Below, one piece after another: positions 33,479 to 45,433 of a stretch of DNA of 64,000 nt. Under the pieces are notes generated by a model that did not search any database, was not told where the DNA came from, and was given only the letters and a program-made list of their open reading frames with translations. The stretch spans positions 24,893,885 through 24,957,884 of the forward strand of contig NC_058162.1 in assembly GCF_020080835.1 (NCBI RefSeq). The letters are read 5' to 3'. Position 1 is the first letter of the stretch, and every line of letters begins with the position of its first letter. Both the position numbers and the translations under genes were made by a program. The DNA is from Cotesia glomerata. Taxonomy: Eukaryota > Arthropoda > Insecta > Hymenoptera > Braconidae.

Positions 33479-34925
33479 CTATGTGACTCGCTTATAAATT
33501 TTGAACGACTGAATCGATCGGAACATACTAAACGGCGTTCTAAAGAGTTCCCTCAAACTTAGATTTCCTGAGAATTTGAAACGATTCGGACCGATAGATT
33601 TTGAGAAATTTTGAAAAATCTCAAAAAAAATAAGAAAAAAATCATTTTTGAAAGTGGTTTTTTTGGAATATCTTTTAAACGGCTCTATCGATCAACTTCA
33701 AAAACTAATCCGCCCTTAAGCTTGAAAAACCACGCCAATCGTCGCTAATCCGGTCAAAATCGGTTGATTCGTTCAAGAGATATTCTGAGCAAGGCCTCGT
33801 GACGTTGTCAAAATAATTTGGCAACGCAGGTAAGCTCAAAGATTCGGGGACGAGACTAGACAGAAGAACGAACGAACGAGACTCTTGTAAGGGGGGATGA
33901 GTGTTATGGCTCAAACAGGTCTTACGGCTGCACCTCCCCGCATGGGCCCCGCTGGTAACTGGTCGGGTTGTTATTATATTACCGATCAGGCTAACGCAGT
34001 CGTTGAATGGGTTGATACAGTTAACTAAGTACGAGGACAGATTGACATTAAAATCAACTCAATTCACATCTGTCCTATGATAGCGTAAATGCTTGAGGAC
34101 AGGGTTTTTCCTTGCCGGCAAACTTGGCTGTGTATTTCCTATGTGAAGGTAGGATGGATATACGTGCGTGTATAGCTCTTTTGAGCCCAGGAAACGGCCT
34201 CTTCGGAGTTAGGCGAAAGCCTCGCCATATATTCTTCGTTCAAGAGATATCGTGAACGAAAGAAAACCGAAAAAAGTGTTTTTTTGACATAACTTCGTCA
34301 TTTCTTCTCGAATCATTTTTGATGGTATAAAATAATTTCAGAACTTAAAAAACCGCGTCGATCACCGCCAAAAACGTGGAAATCGGTTGATTGGCTCGAA
34401 AGATATCCTCGATAAAATATTTGGAAACAAGTGTTTTTTTAATATAACTCCGACATTTTTTGGAATAACTTTTAAATGGCTGCACTGATCGATTTCAAAA
34501 ACTAATCAGCTATTAGCATGAAAAAATTACGTCGATCGCCGTCAAGCCGGTCAAAATTGGTCAATTCGTTCAAGAAATATCATGAACAAAAAAAAACCAA
34601 AAAAAGTGTTTTTTTGGAATTACTCCAAATTTCCTAGTTTTATCAATTCAAACTTGAAGATTCTTCATGAAACTAACAAAATTGCGTCAAATACTGCCAA
34701 CCGTGTGAAAATCGGTTGATTCATTTAAAAGTTAGTGCGGTTTGAAAATTTAAAAAATAGTGTTCTATGATACTCCTCTCAGACTTTTGAGCTCGAAGAG
34801 CTCAAAATAACACATAAATTGCTCGAAGAGCTCAAAAACGTCATTAGTGCAGTTTTATGCACCTAGGTATGGAATTAGCGGGAAGTTGCACGGATGGCCT
34901 TCAGGGTCTGCCGTTTTTCTAATTT
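33290..34925 (+). mobile_element. TE-C copy with 451-bp insert and internal duplication
   Basis: From 'aacttcccgctaagaaaatt' through (TG)n (33445-33476) to 'gcacggatggccttcagggt'. It is interrupted at 33784-34234, and the 'aaaccgaaaaaagtgttttt' unit appears twice (near 34265 and near 34590), giving a longer copy than its relatives. Confidence 0.9.
33784..34234 (+). mobile_element. 451-bp GC-richer insert with 16-bp target duplication
   Basis: It is bounded by a perfect 16-bp repeat TTCGTTCAAGAGATAT at 33768-33783 and 34235-34250. A long duplication indicates target-primed retrotransposition (SINE or truncated LINE). No ORF, poly-A tail or clear Pol III boxes. It is much richer in G+C than its surroundings and contains 'gtcctatgatagcg' and 'tgaggacagg' phrases. 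Confidence 0.8.
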
Positions 34926-35525
34926 TTTTCTTCAGACTAAATTAATGTTTGTTCGATAAATATCAAACTTTTTTTGATTAAATCAAAACTCTTGATAAAT
35001 CCAAATTTCACTTAATATAATTTTATAGCACTTTAATTGAATCGCGGGTTGACAAGTATCTTCATCAACGGTCACGACATGGAATGAAACCTGTTTGAAT
35101 GCGATCGATAAAAAAAAGCATTGTTTTTGTATTGCGTGTTACTTACTTTAAATAGAGATAGATATGCTTTTTATATCTTTTAGTATAAATCTTAATTTAG
35201 CTTAATACGCTAACTAGAGATTTTAAGATTCCTAATCTTGATTTTATTTAACAAGACCATTTATATATTTTATGCAATGCTTTAGTTTTCAGTTTGATTA
35301 ATTAAGTTAAAAATGGTTGTAAGCTTATAATAACTCGCATAAAACTACACTGCAAAAAAAAATTAATTTGATTCAAAAGAAAAATTCCTGAACCAAGAAA
35401 ACCATTTTCTTGATTTAAGTAGAAATATTTTATAACTAAAAAATTATTTTTAATTTGAACAAAAAATACTTGATTAAAAAATTTTTCATAAATTTAGGAA
35501 AAATATAGAAGACAAAAATTATTCT
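34926..35525. other. AT-rich sequence with MITE-like 'cttgattt' motifs
   Basis: At 35348-35520 'ctgcaaaaaaaaattaattt' and 'attttcttgatttaag' resemble the 14037-14259 MITE; no clear partner terminus was found. Nothing else recognised. Confidence 0.4.
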
Positions 35526-35527
35526 TA

Positions 35528-36755
35528 CCCTAGCGGTATCGACGACTCAGAGTAAACTCGGAGTTTACGCGGAGTTACTATGGAGTATACTCCCTCTTGG
35601 AGTTTAATCGGGGTATAAGCGGAGTTTACGCGGAGTTTTAGAGGTATATGCAAGGAGTATTGTGTGCAGTTACGACACGGTGTCACAAAAGTGTATTATT
35701 GGAGTTTTCCAGAAGTTTTTGACGAGTTTTTTCGGAGTCGCTATGGAGTTTTCCTCGCGTTTTTGTCGAATATTTTCGGAGTTACAGTGGAGTTTTTTTG
35801 GCGTTTTCGTCGAGTTTTTGTTGAGTATTTTCGGAGTTGCTAGGGAGTTTTTGTCGAGTTTTTTTCAATGTTTTGCGGAGCTTTATAAGAGTTTCGCTGG
35901 TGTTTTTTCGGAGTTTTGGTAGTGTTATTGTGGAGTTTACTCGCAATTAATAATACTTCACGGCATGAAAATTAATTTTAATTTCACAAAGATGACTATA
36001 AATAAATCATTTTTCAATTACGGTGTACTTTTTATTAATTAATTTATTTATTTACAAGTTGAAATATATTTATCTACATAGAATATGTTATTTAATAAAT
36101 ATATTATGAAGTTTATAAGTAAAATATATGATATATAAAAAAAATGACATCATAATGAAATTGTCAAAAGTTTACAGTTGTTACACTGAATCAATATTAT
36201 CATAACTAAAATTAGAATTTTATCAATACATAAAGCGATTCAAAACTTTTTCGGTTTCCGTAAGATAGACAGTGTTGTTTATTACTTGGTGGGTCTTATT
36301 ATGTGACTAAAGAGTTAATACTGATAATGTCTAAGATAGCTTGACCGATTGAGCCCTTGGCTGGAAATCAAATAGTCCGGGTTCGACTCCCGGTCTGTAC
36401 GAATTATTTTTTTCGGTTTTTCATTCATTATCCATCAAAAACTCCGATGAAACTCGCAAAATACTCTTGGAAAGCTCCACAATAGCTCGGTAAAGACGCT
36501 GACTAAACTCGACAGAAAACCCGTAAAAACACTGATAAAACTCGGGGAAAACTTCATGAGAATACCAGCAAAATTCCAACCAAACTCCGTAACGATCTCA
36601 ATTATACACCTATTAACCACTATCGTCTTTATGTGTCACAACTGCACACAATACTCCGAGTTTACTCCCCATATGCGCTGACTATACTCCGTCGTTATGC
36701 TGAGTTTCGGACGAGTTTCTACAGAGTTTTATCGGTGGCACCGAAACCGCTAGGG
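35528..36755. mobile_element. CCCTAGCGG element with ggagttt arrays and a tRNA-like core
   Basis: Inverted ends CCCTAGCGGTATCG and CCCTAGCGGTTTCG are flanked by TA (35526-27, 36756-57). The left half (35555-35940) has many 'ggagttt' units, the right half (36435-36730) the complementary 'aaactcc'. A tRNA-like sequence is at 36329-36401. The frame through 35662-35922 is a product of the repeat, not a gene. Confidence 0.8.
36329..36401 (+). tRNA. tRNA-like sequence (pseudo-tRNA), anticodon-position GGA
   Basis: The D arm 'gcttgaccgattgagc' closes, the T arm 'ccgggttcgactcccgg' is perfect, and the anticodon loop CTGGAAA would place GGA after the invariant T. The acceptor stem ('gtctaag' against 'tctgtac') pairs poorly and the long variable arm expected of tRNA-Ser is absent. 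Boxes A and B for Pol III look usable. It is tRNA-derived, probably not a working tRNA. Confidence 0.5.
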
Positions 36756-36757
36756 TA

Positions 36758-37274
36758 GACTTTTTTTCTTAAAACTCACCATTTCTAAAATACAGCGATT
36801 TCAAAATATAATTTTATTATGGCTCTTAAGCCTAATTTAAAACTTACAATATCTTCAAAAAAATTTTCTCAATCAAGCTTATTATTTTTTAACTGGCTCC
36901 AGATTCCGCCAAAATTGAACCCTACAAAAAATAAATGTTCAAATCCCTTTAGTTTTCTTATAATAAACATTTTAACGCTAAAACCGACAGTCTAACCTCG
37001 CCGCCATGATTAGTTCCATCGCCATCTGCAGGGACGCTACTATCACCACACAAGCGGGAAATTCAAACGTCAAATTATTTATGACTATCTAATCCAAGCA
37101 ATTTGACTGTTTATATCATCCGGAAAATTTTTAAATGACTTTTTCGATTAGATATCTAAAAATAGAAGCTGAAAATTGCCTCAGGGCTTGAATTTAAAAT
37201 TAAAATTTACAATTTAACTTACATAGAAAAAATTTATCCCCCTAATCTAATTGAACTTTCTCTGTATTTTTTAG
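36758..37274. other. Flank or intron upstream of the 37275 exon
   Basis: No repeat recognised; less repetitive than most of the window. A polypyrimidine tract precedes the AG at 37273-37274. Confidence 0.4.
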
Positions 37275-37454
37275 AAAAAACATCGCACAGGACGTTACAT
37301 CGCCGTCGGGGCATTTCTAATAGTCACGTTGCTAACTCTCCATCACGTGCTCTTGAGAGACGCTTCTAAAATAGCTGGAATATTCGTACCCACTATCATA
37401 ATGGGCTGCTACATTCTATGGATTGCCTACTCAGCTCGGAGAGATAAGCTCAAG
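37275..37454 (+). CDS. Internal exon of a two-TM protein gene
   Basis: 60 codons, phase 0 at both borders, with acceptor 'ctgtattttttag' and donor GTCTCA (weak). It reads KKHRTGRYIA then two hydrophobic helices (about residues 9-28, 'YIAVGAFLIVTLLTLHHVLL', and 34-53, 'IAGIFVPTIIMGCYILWIAY'), a short loop between, and a basic end ARRDKLK. Codon use is richer in G/C than its surroundings, which supports coding. It splices in phase with 40950 (VRRRRAAL...) and with 45130 (TWNGRVYQ...). First exons were not found. I do not recognise the family. Confidence 0.65.
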
Positions 37455-38452
37455 GTCTCACATTTTTTATTCATTCGCTAAAAATTTATTCTTACAGTAA
37501 TCTTATTTTTACGGGCCGTACATAAAAAAATTTGTTTATCATAAGTACACCAGGTATAGTCTTCTCGGTGGTGGTATACGAGAAGAGCGACACGTCTCTG
37601 AGAAGCTGAGGGGAATAAAGTGCCGAAATGTTAAAAGTTGTGTACTCATAGCCGAGATTGGGAGTCGCTATTATATATTGTAAAAAATTGTGAGAACGGT
37701 AAACCGTATGAGAGCTTTAACCTTCTGCCCTTTAGAACGACGAACTTTGTCTTTGATATAATGAAGCTTTGTCTCTACTCTCTATGGGTACGATATTTAT
37801 ATGCATATATGTGTGTTCAGACATGCTCGACCTAGCACACGTAATCACATCCAGAAGGTGATTTTCCGAAATTACTAAAATACTCGTGAAAATCCTTGAT
37901 AATCATCTTATGTATTTTCATCCCATATATTTTTTTTTTAATCTCCTCTCAATGTGAGTATTATGTTATTTCAAATCTGCGGAATATTTTTTACGATATT
38001 TAAGGAACATTATTTTTTAACATCAAATTTTTACGGGTAATTTTATCATAGAAAAATAAATAAAAATGTCTAATTGCCATTAAATCATATCTGACAGTTA
38101 TAATGTACATAATAATGATTCAAAAAGCACTATTAGAAATAAAAATGATCCCTAAACTCATCAAAATTTTTTTTCAAATCGATTAACCACTATTTTTTAC
38201 CTTAAAAGCGATTTAAATAGCTGGTGTGAATTTTTGAAGTATTTACGGAGGTGTAAACACGATAATTGTTTAAAAAATAAAATTTTCAACTCAATTTATT
38301 TTTTAATCTCCTCATCTGCCTGATGGAAACTTGCGGATTGAAAATTGCAGCTTAATATTCTTTTGTTTAATTATAATTAATTTTTTTCCGCTGGCAGTTG
38401 GAGAAATTTTCGGTCCTTTGAGCAGCTATGTATAAAAATTTATTTCTAAACA
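37455..38452. other. Intron sequence, nothing recognised
   Basis: AT-rich with one less AT-rich patch at about 37550-37860 ('gagaagagcgacacgtctctgagaag'). No exon with good borders seen. Confidence 0.4.
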
Positions 38453-40423
38453 CACACGAAAAAAAGTAAACTGTAATAAATAATAGTCGATTTATAATAA
38501 GTAATTATCAACTGGAAAAAATTACCATTTTAAACAGTAAAATCGTGATTTTAACAATCACTTTATGATATTTATCATTTAAATGCTACAATTTATTATT
38601 TACATGGAAGAAAATACTATTTCAAACAGTAATATTTGCTATGTCAAAGTCAAAAATGTTAAAGTATAATAATTAAGAATTTTGGCTGATATTTATCATT
38701 TCGTACCTAAAAAATGATCTTATGATAAGTAAAAAATATAAATTACAGTTACTAAATTTCTATACAAGCAACGTCCATATTTACAGAGTAAAATGGTAAA
38801 TTTTAAATGCAACACTAAAAAGCAAACTATAATTATTGATTTGCTTGGGATGGTGAAATATATATTTTAAGAGTAGAATTTTTACTATTTCAAATGTTAA
38901 ATTCTCCGAGTGCGAGACCTTCCCCTTCTCCTTATAGTATAGACTATATATTGAAACGACAATTTTTACTGTTTAAAACTGTAATTTTTTAAGACGAGAG
39001 AGTCGTTATTTACTATAGTGACAGCTACTAATCACATTTTCGATATTAAATTATTAATTGTGCACGGAAAAAAGTAAACTGCAATAAATAATAGTCGATT
39101 TGTAATAGGTAATTATCAACTGGAAAAAATTACCATTTTAAACAGTAAAATCGTGATTTTAACAATCACTTTATGATATTTATCATTTAAATGCTACAAT
39201 TTATTATTTACATGGAAGAAAATACTATTTCAAACAGTAATATTCGCTATGTAAAAGTCCAAAATGTTAAAGTATAATAATTAAGAATTTTGACTTAGAT
39301 ATTTATCATTTCGTACCTAAAAAATGATCTTATGATATGTAAAAAATATAAACTACAGTTACTAAATTTCTATACAAGCAACGTCCATATTTACAGAGTA
39401 AAATGGTAAATTTTAAATGCAACGCTAAAAAGCAAACTATAATTATTGATTTGCTTGGGATGGTGAAATATATATTTTAAGAGTAGAATTTTTACTATTT
39501 CAAATGTTAAATTCTCCGAGTGTGAGACCTTCCCCTTTTCCTCTCAGTATAGACTATATATTGAAACGGCAATTTTTACTGTTTGAAACTGTAATTTTTT
39601 AAGATGAGTGGGTCGTTATTCACTATAGTGACTGCTACTAATCACATTTTTAGTAGATTTTATAAAAATTAATTGTGCACGGACCTCAAGTAAACTTTGA
39701 AATAAATAATAGTCGATTTGTAATAGGTAATTATCAACTGGAAAAAATTACCATTTCAAACAATAAAATCATGATTTTCACAATCACTTTATATATATTT
39801 ATCATTTAAATGCTACAATTTATTATTTACATGGAAGAAAATACTATTTTAAAAAGTAATATTCTCTACATGAAAATCAGAACTGTTAAAGTATAATAAT
39901 TAAGAATTTTTGACTTTGATATTTATCATTTCGTACCTAAAAATGATTTTATGATAAGTAAAAAATATAAACTACAGTTAGTAAATTTCTATACAAGCAA
40001 CGTCCATATTTACAGAGTAAAATGGTAAATTTGAAATGCAACGCTAAAAAGCAAACTATAATTATTGATTTGCTTGGGATGGTGAAATATATATATTTAA
40101 GAGTAGAATTTTTACTATTTCAAATGTTAAATTCTCCGAGTGCGAGACCTTCCCCTTCTCCTTATAGTATAGACTATATATTGAAACGGCAATTTTTACT
40201 GTTTAAAACTGTAATTTTTTAAGACGAGAGAGTCGTTATTTACTATAATGACAGCTACTAATCACATTTTCGATATTAAATTATAAATTGTGGCTTTTAC
40301 ACTTTCTACATTAAGTTTTGTAATATTTACGTTTGTGCCACCCCGATGTCCGCTGCACTGTTTAAAACTATAAAAATTAACCGGAATCGTAGTGAATTTT
40401 ACAGTGTACTTTTTTCCGTGCAC
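38453..40423 (+). mobile_element. Triplicated-unit TIR element, copy 1
   Basis: The termini 'cacacgaaaaaaagtaaact' and, inverted, 'gtgcacggaaaaaagtacac' enclose three tandem units of about 607 bp starting near 38465, 39072 and 39688. Units share 'taccattttaaacagtaaaat' type motifs. An opposite-orientation copy is at 49551-51503 and a 227-bp relative at 62749-62975. Confidence 0.85.
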
Positions 40424-40949
40424 CTTGAAGACAGCTGATGCTATACTCAGTTATTCACTAGCTGACCGCCGCGAATATACTCTTTAATTGGTTCTTTTTT
40501 TATGATTCACTTATCGGACCATGAGGGCGTTCAATTCGTATAAAAAAATCCTCGTTTAAACACACCTTAAAATATAATCTTAAATAAAATAAATTTTTTG
40601 TAATTTATTTTTAATTAAATTATTATTGAAACAATTTTTTTTTCAATAAAAATTTATATTCAAGTTTTTAAATTCTAAAAATAATAATTTAAATCACCAA
40701 ATTATAAAAAGTAATTTGATATTTAAATATAATCATAAAAACATACAGTTGGCGATGACGTATGGACTGTTCTGTAGATACGTCGATGTATTGATAAACA
40801 TAGGTCATATATTTACGTATATATATCGCGAGATGAGAAGATGAATGGAAACGTGAAACAAACGGGTGCAAATGAAGAATTTGATTAGCGTTGAAGCGTA
40901 GAAGCATTACCCGTGTGCAAATTGTAATCATTTGTCATTTTGGATCCAG
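40424..40949. other. Intron sequence before the 40950 exon
   Basis: AT-rich, no repeat recognised. It ends in 'tttgtcattttggatccag', a plausible acceptor. Confidence 0.4.
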
Positions 40950-41240
40950 GTTCGGCGACGTAGAGCGGCCTTGGCGATGCAGCTGACGGAAGTGATTGTT
41001 AACAAGCCACCAAGATCAAAATCAGCATCAGTAACAGCAGCAACACCCGGTGATAAAGGAAAAGGAAGTGGTGGTGCTGCCAAAGGAGGAGCTGTTGCTG
41101 GTAGGACACCTCAGGAAAACCCGGGGTTGACAGTAAAGCACAACACTGTGCTGACAAGTGTGCATGAGAGGCCGGTGGTTTTGTCCAGAGTTGATTCTGA
41201 TGGCCATGCAAGCTCGGAAAAAAGTTTAGACTCAATTTGA
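40950..41240 (+). CDS. Candidate alternative terminal exon, basic low-complexity tail
   Basis: 97 codons including TGA after acceptor 'ttttggatccag', phase 0. It begins VRRRRAALAMQLTEVIVNKPPR, then a Ser/Ala/Thr/Gly/Lys-rich stretch (TPGDKGKGSGGAAKGGAVAG) and 'ERPVVLSRVDSDGHASSEKS', ending LDSI. Sustained non-AT codon use in an AT-rich region supports coding. It joins the 37275 exon in phase. Likely a cytoplasmic tail of the two-TM protein; no domain recognised. Confidence 0.65.
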   Translation, partial: VRRRRAALAMQLTEVIVNKPPRSKSASVTAATPGDKGKGSGGAAKGGAVAGRTPQENPGLTVKHNTVLTSVHERPVVLSRVDSDGHASSEKSLDSI

Positions 41241-42400
41241 TTTTAATTTTAATATTTCTTTTTTTAAACTTCTATGTAATTTTTTGAACAAAACTGGAGG
41301 ATTAATAAAGAATTTATTTAAATTAAATAATTATTTTTAATATTGAATTTTTGTGGGGTGAAATAAAATTTCTATGTACCGAAAAATTCACTTTGAATAA
41401 TTGATTAATTTTTGACACTGCTATTCAGAAAAATTAAAAATTCGCGCGTTATTTCAATGAGTTACCTTAAAATTACAAATGGCTGACTTGTTACCGCTTG
41501 GAAAGTTTTATTGAGTTTTACACAAAGAATTTTTAATAAATATTATTTGAGTAATATTTTTCAAGTACAATAACAATGAATTAAGCTTAAAAACTTAATT
41601 ACTTAAGATTTTAATTGAATTTAAAGTGGAAATAACAACTATAAACTTGTTGATTCAAAATGGCCGACTTACTACGGAATTTTTAAAAGTTTTGATTTTA
41701 ATCTATTACAGAATAAATTTTAATAATAATTAAATGAAAAAATAAATTATTTTAAAGTCTGTAATAGTGAAAATAAACTATTAACGTTTTTATTAACACT
41801 CACCAAAAAAATTAGTCAATTCGAAATGGCTGACGCTAAAAGTAACAACCATTGATGTAAATATGAATCGCGCATAAAAATGGCCGACTTGCTACCACTT
41901 AGCATTACTTTTTAATTGTCCTGTGAAAGAATGACATTGAAAAATGTTACAATAATTTTTTTAATGCTCAATAAAAGTGAACTAACATAAAAATAGCCTA
42001 TTCAACTCGTTTCGTTTAAAAAAAAAGCCATTAAAAAAGCCTGAGACTGTGTTTATAAATTGTGAGGTTAGAACGAGCGGTATTAAAATCAGATAAAAGC
42101 AAACTTAATACTTAAAACGCGCCAGGAATTGAATTTAAATGAACGAAAGCATAAAATGGGAACAATACAACACTCCTTTAAAAGTCAAATCGACAAAATA
42201 AAAAGCATCGACGTATTACCTCGATAATATCGGAGGTATAAAGCTCACAAAGATACAACTTTTAATTTACTTTGATCAATAATAATTTTCTTTAATCAAT
42301 ATTTTTTTTCCTAAATTATAACGTAAATAAATCCAAAAAATTGATAAAAGTAGGTCAATGTCAAACCGATGACTATAATTAAATAAAATTCGATTTAGTT
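41241..42400. repeat. Degenerate 'aaaatggccgactt' repeat region
   Basis: Imperfect 'atggcygacttgctaccactt' motifs recur at about 41478, 41661, 41826 and 41879 within AT-rich sequence just 3' of the exon ending at 41240. They may be untranslated region or an old satellite. Confidence 0.45.
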
Positions 42401-42429
42401 TCAGATTAATTAGCGCTTTGTTTTGTGAG

Positions 42430-42800
42430 CTTGTTATAAAAGGCAAAACCAATGTAATTAGTTGAGTTTTGTTTAATAATTGAAGACGAGAGAAAGAGTC
42501 ACTGCGGCCGAGGAGCGGAAGGAGGTGGAGGGTGTTGAGGAGACAGAAGTGGAGCCAGAGACCTCACCAGACTAGAGGCTAGAGTCTGTGGAGAGAAGCA
42601 CGCCTAGTTGTTTGAGTTTGTCCACCGCTAATCAGTTTGGCCTTGTATGCTTTACTTACTCGGTGCAGCACGAATACACCCAAGGGCGGGCAACCACCAG
42701 GGGGCATTCTCTCTCTACTTCACCCCTATTTCACCCTTTCCACCCCCGTTATGTTTATATATCTATATTATGGCCAGCGGAAACTACGTTTGTACGCTAA
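42430..42800 (+). promoter_or_regulatory. TATA-like motif and GC-richer segment
   Basis: 'ttataaaagg' at about 42434 is followed by a segment (42485-42760) far less AT-rich than its surroundings ('cactgcggccgaggagcgga'). It has no long convincing ORF. It could be a promoter with a 5' non-coding exon, or part of an ncRNA gene. Inference only. Confidence 0.3.
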
Positions 42801-43060
42801 ACATGATTACCGCTAAGTTTTACTGAAGACTTTTGTAGTTGGGTTAGTTTTCTTTATTTTCTGTTACTTATTCTTGGATACTATATCAAACTGTTATACT
42901 TTAATGATTTTATTTTTTATGAGTAATCACAATATTTATTTTTTAATCTATTAAAAATTAATAGATTAAAAAGACCCCCGTGACTTGTGAACAATAAATA
43001 AATTTTGATTCATTAAATAATGACTTTTGTTAAATTGCACTGTACTTTCATAAATATTGA
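42801..43060. other. AT-rich spacer, nothing recognised
   Basis: No coding or repeat signal apart from a short inverted 'ttaatctattaaaaattaatagattaa'. Confidence 0.4.
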
Positions 43061-43069
43061 CCTTTATAA

Positions 43070-44510
43070 AGATATAAGCTCATCCCGATGTTACACTCAT
43101 CAAGAGCTTTTATTTGAGTACCCACATGCATTTTCGATATATTTTTCATATATACATATATATAATATATATAAATATATGAAAAATTGATGTGGGTACT
43201 CAAATGAAAGGTCTCGATGAGTGTAATGTCGAGGTGAGCTTATATCTTTAAAAAATGTCAATAGTTCACAAAATACAAGCTCATTTCTTAATTATTGATA
43301 TTTTTAAAGATGTAAGCTCATCCTGATGTTACACTCATCAAGAGCTTTCATTTGAGTACCCACATGCATTTTGATATATTTTTCATATATACATATATAT
43401 AATATATATAAATATATGAAAAATTGATGTGGGTACTCAAATGAAAGGTCTCGATAATGTAACATCAGGGTGAGCTTATATCTTTAAAAATGTCAATAGT
43501 TGACAAGATACAATGTCATTTTTTAGGATATAAACTCATTTCGATGTTACACTCATCGAGATCTTTCGTTTGAGTACCCACATGGCATTTTTTATACATT
43601 TTATATATATGGTATTTGTGATATATATAAATATATAAAATATATGAAAAATTGATGTGGGTACTCAAATGAAAGGTCTCGATGAGTGTAACATCGGGAT
43701 GAGTTTATATCTTGAAAAATATCATTAGTTCACAAGATACAACGTCATTTTTTAGGATATAAACTCATTTCGATGTTACACTCATCGAGATCTTTCGTTT
43801 GAGTACCCACATGGCATTTTTTATACATTTTATATATATGGTATTTGTGATATATATAAATATATAAAATATATGAAAAATTGATGTGGGTATTCAAAAG
43901 ACAGGCCTCGATTAGTGTAACATCGGGATGAGCTTTTATCTTTAAAAATATCATTAGTTGACAAAATACAAAGTAATTTTTTAGGATATATAAACTCATT
44001 TCGATGTTACACTCATCGAGACCTTTCATTTAAATACCCACATGGCATTTTTATATATTTTATATACATGGTATTTGTGATATATGTAAATATATAAAAT
44101 ATATGAAAAATTGATGTGGGTACTCAAATGAAAGGTCTCGATGAGTGTAACATCGGGATGAGCTTTTATCTTTAAAAATGTCATTAGTTCACAAGATACA
44201 AAGTAATTTCTTAATTATTGACATTTTTTAAGATATAAACTCATTTCGATGTTACACTCATCGAGATCTTTCGTTTGAGTACCCACATGGCATTTTTTAT
44301 ATATTTTATATATATGGTATTTGTGATATATATAAATATATAAAATATATGAAAAATTGATATGGGTATTCAAAAGAAAGGCCTCGATGAGTGTAGCATC
44401 GGGACGAGCTTATATCTTTAAAAATGTCAATAGTTCACAAGATACAAGGTCATTTCTTAATTATGTATCTAGAGATAGAGGATTTTCGAATGCAGCCTAA
44501 ATACTTATCA
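43070..44510. repeat. Hairpin satellite array 1 (about five inverted units)
   Basis: Each ~240-300-bp unit is a hairpin: 'gatgttacactcatc', 'catttgagtacccacat', an ATATAT-rich loop, then 'atgtgggtactcaaatgaaa' and 'gagtgtaacatc', with 'atgtcaatagttcacaagat' linkers. The end at 44440-44510 joins the 'gaatgcagcct' repeat arm. Confidence 0.9.
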
Positions 44511-45129
44511 TAATAAATTGACTAAAAATTTTATATTAATTAAATTACGGTCTAGTTTTTTGAAATTTTGTCAATTTTTTATGTTTTAATTAAAATAGAA
44601 AACACTTAAAAAAAAAATACAAGGAATTTTTTTAATTTTTCAATTAAAACATTTAATAATTTTCAGAATTTTTCAAATAAATAAATTATATCAATATTTT
44701 TAAAAAAATATTTTTCTTTAGGTTAATCTATTTTTAAATTGAGAAGTAATAATATATTTTAAAAAATAACTAATGTTTTTTAGACCACTTAAGCTTCCTT
44801 TAGAAATTATATCCTGAAATGCATTAAAGTTATATTACAAAACTAAAAAATCTAAGATTTACATCTTTAAGATAAGAAAACTTGAAACTAAGTACTGAAA
44901 TTGGAGACTTAAACTTTAAACAATTTATTTTATCTAAAAACAAAGCACTACATATTGATAAAACAAATTCTAGATCTAACCTGCACTCTCACTAAATTCG
45001 CCGTAAAATTAATTACGACCATGAAAATAAAATAAAAATAAATTAATAAATGCAGGATTACCACATAAGTGATTAAATTTATCTATCGGGTAAAAAAAAA
45101 AAAAAGAAATATAAATTTTCTCTGAAAAG
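44511..45129. other. AT-rich intron sequence, nothing recognised
   Basis: Homopolymer-rich. It ends 'ataaattttctctgaaaag', an acceptor for the next exon. Confidence 0.4.
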
Positions 45130-45225
45130 ACATGGAATGGCCGAGTGTATCAGGTGGATAATCCAGGGTCTCGAGAGTACAATCGTGAGGATTTTAAGCC
45201 TCTTGCCTCATCGTCGTCACTCCAA
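45130..45225 (+). CDS. Candidate internal exon (32 codons)
   Basis: Phase 0 both sides, AG acceptor and GTAAAT donor. It reads TWNGRVYQVDNPGSREYNRED then FKPLASSSSLQ. Codon use is non-AT-rich. It can follow the 37275 exon (…RRDKLK) and precede the 48813 exon in phase (KSGPFFPSHIIR-stop). It has a tRNA-Ser-like 'tggccgagtg' by chance. Function unknown. Confidence 0.5.
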
Positions 45226-45433
45226 GTAAATCCTCATCTTTTATTCATTAACAAACTATTCATTGATAAGTCTTGGGATATGACCTCAAGGGGTTATACG
45301 CACTTAGAATTTTTAAAGAATCTATTTTTATTTTATTTTTTTTTGATATATTTAACAGTAAAAATATACACGAAAAATTTCAATGAAAAATAAATAAATA
45401 TTTATTTTTAAATATTAAAATAAAATTCATTAA

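Noticed and set aside
35662..35922. Phe/Ser/Glu-rich 86-codon frame
   Set aside because: It follows the ggagttt repeat array of a TIR element; no homology and mirrored by a frame in the opposite array.
36329..36401. Functional tRNA-Ser(GGA)
   Set aside because: Acceptor stem mispairs and the long variable arm is absent; kept only as tRNA-like.
45130..45225. tRNA-Ser-like D-arm 'tggccgagtg'
   Set aside because: No box B or T arm follows; an exon with good splice sites explains the sequence better.
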